A DNA stretch of 64,000 nt, from NCBI RefSeq assembly GCF_020921035.1, contig NC_063152.1, positions 32,091,494 through 32,155,493 on the forward strand. Reading direction: 5' to 3'. This document shows positions 63,425 through 64,000 of this stretch, one piece after another. The translations under genes and the position numbers were made by a program. Origin of the DNA: Rhodamnia argentea. Taxonomy: Eukaryota > Streptophyta > Magnoliopsida > Myrtales > Myrtaceae. The notes beneath the pieces were generated by a model. The model ran no database searches. It saw only the letters and a list, made by a program, of their open reading frames with translations, and was not told the origin of the DNA. Position 1 is the first letter of the stretch, and every line of letters starts with the position of its first letter.

Positions 63425-64000
63425 GTAATGAAAAAAGTGTTAGGGCTAGCGGCATCACCGAGAGAGGGATGAATAGATGATTTCAAGGGATTTTAAGAAA
63501 TAAATGGGGAATATAAGTATGCTTAGAGCTTTGTTCAGACGATGCTATCTAGTAAGATCCAAGATATCTTGAGATACAGCGGTGTGCACAATTTTGCTAT
63601 CACAATATATAAACATAGAGATTAAGGAAAAGAGATGTGCACAGAGGATTTATAGTGATTCAGCTTTGTTCAATCCTACGTCCACTTCTTCACGATGACA
63701 CCCAATCATTTGGATTCCACTAGTGAATGACTCAGATGTGATAACTTGATGAATAGACTTCCCATCTAACACTCTTACACTCACATGTTCTCATTTAAAT
63801 GTTACATATTGGATCAAAAGTATATAAATAATGTGAAGCTCTCTTGATCTTGAAAATGGACGTAGGCTTTGTTCAAGCATATGTCCACTTCTTCATGGTG
63901 GCAACCAATCGACTGGATTTCACTAGTGAATAGCTCGGATGTTATAACTTGGTGAATAGACTTCTCGTCTAACACTCTTACACTCGAATGTTCTCCCCTA
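63425..64000. mobile_element. Partial LTR with internal direct repeats, cut by window end
   Basis: From about 63440 (TGTTAGGGCTAGCGGCATCA) the text looks like the start of a plant LTR, with the usual GAGAGAGGGATGAATAGATG phrase. Two direct units of about 125 bp, about 63668-63793 and 63861-63996, share CACTTCTTCA, CACTAGTGAAT, AACTTG.TGAATAGACTT and CTAACACTCTTACACTC, about 193 bp apart. The element runs past the window. Confidence 0.55.

Overview
The window is nuclear DNA of a flowering plant. Genes have many short exons joined by GT-AG introns, spacers are AT-rich and crowded with small inverted-repeat transposons, and there is a plant Copia retroelement and a plastid-DNA insertion. Protein matches (SPO11-2, PIAL-type SUMO ligase, IspF, BSK, LURP-one) fit a eudicot. 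I cannot name the species from the sequence.

Layout. (1) 0.9-3.8 kb, minus: an intact 10-exon SPO11-2 gene, the meiotic double-strand-break enzyme. (2) 4.9-13.2 kb, minus: an intact 16-exon PIAL-type E4 SUMO ligase, copy A (917 aa). (3) 13.4-17.1 kb: nested inverted-repeat elements. (4) 17.2-18.8 kb, minus: a 5'-truncated, frameshifted ispF pseudogene. (5) 20.2-29.7 kb, minus: a second intact PIAL gene, copy B (899 aa). Every exon of A has a counterpart in B, so these are tandem segmental duplicates of roughly 12 kb per unit. A mosaic of plastid DNA (psaB, rpoB, ndhI, rps12 pieces) sits in intron 7 of copy B only. (6) 29.8-30.8 kb: an inverted-repeat element just upstream of the copy B start codon, absent from copy A. 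(7) 32.5-38.9 kb, plus: a six-exon gene for a 670-aa protein I do not recognise, with a TATA box and two upstream ORFs. (8) 39.6 kb: tRNA-Ala(AGC). (9) 39.8-40.7 kb, minus: a two-exon LURP-one-related gene. (10) 40.9-45.6 kb: a degenerate minus-strand Copia element with two LTRs, primer-binding site and broken gag but no pol. Three younger elements are nested in it, one carrying a captured ankyrin-gene fragment. (11) 45.6-64 kb: gene-poor DNA with a truncated BSK pseudogene, a receptor-kinase fragment, a small membrane ORF, several inverted-repeat elements and part of another LTR at the right edge.

The intact genes do not form a pathway. The main biological points are the recent PIAL duplication with different insertions in each promoter region and introns, and the repeated appearance of AT-rich inverted-repeat elements with GC-rich cores, one of which clearly holds a host-gene fragment. 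Gene models were joined by hand from splice sites and family conservation. Exon borders are supported by phase and length arithmetic, not by transcripts.
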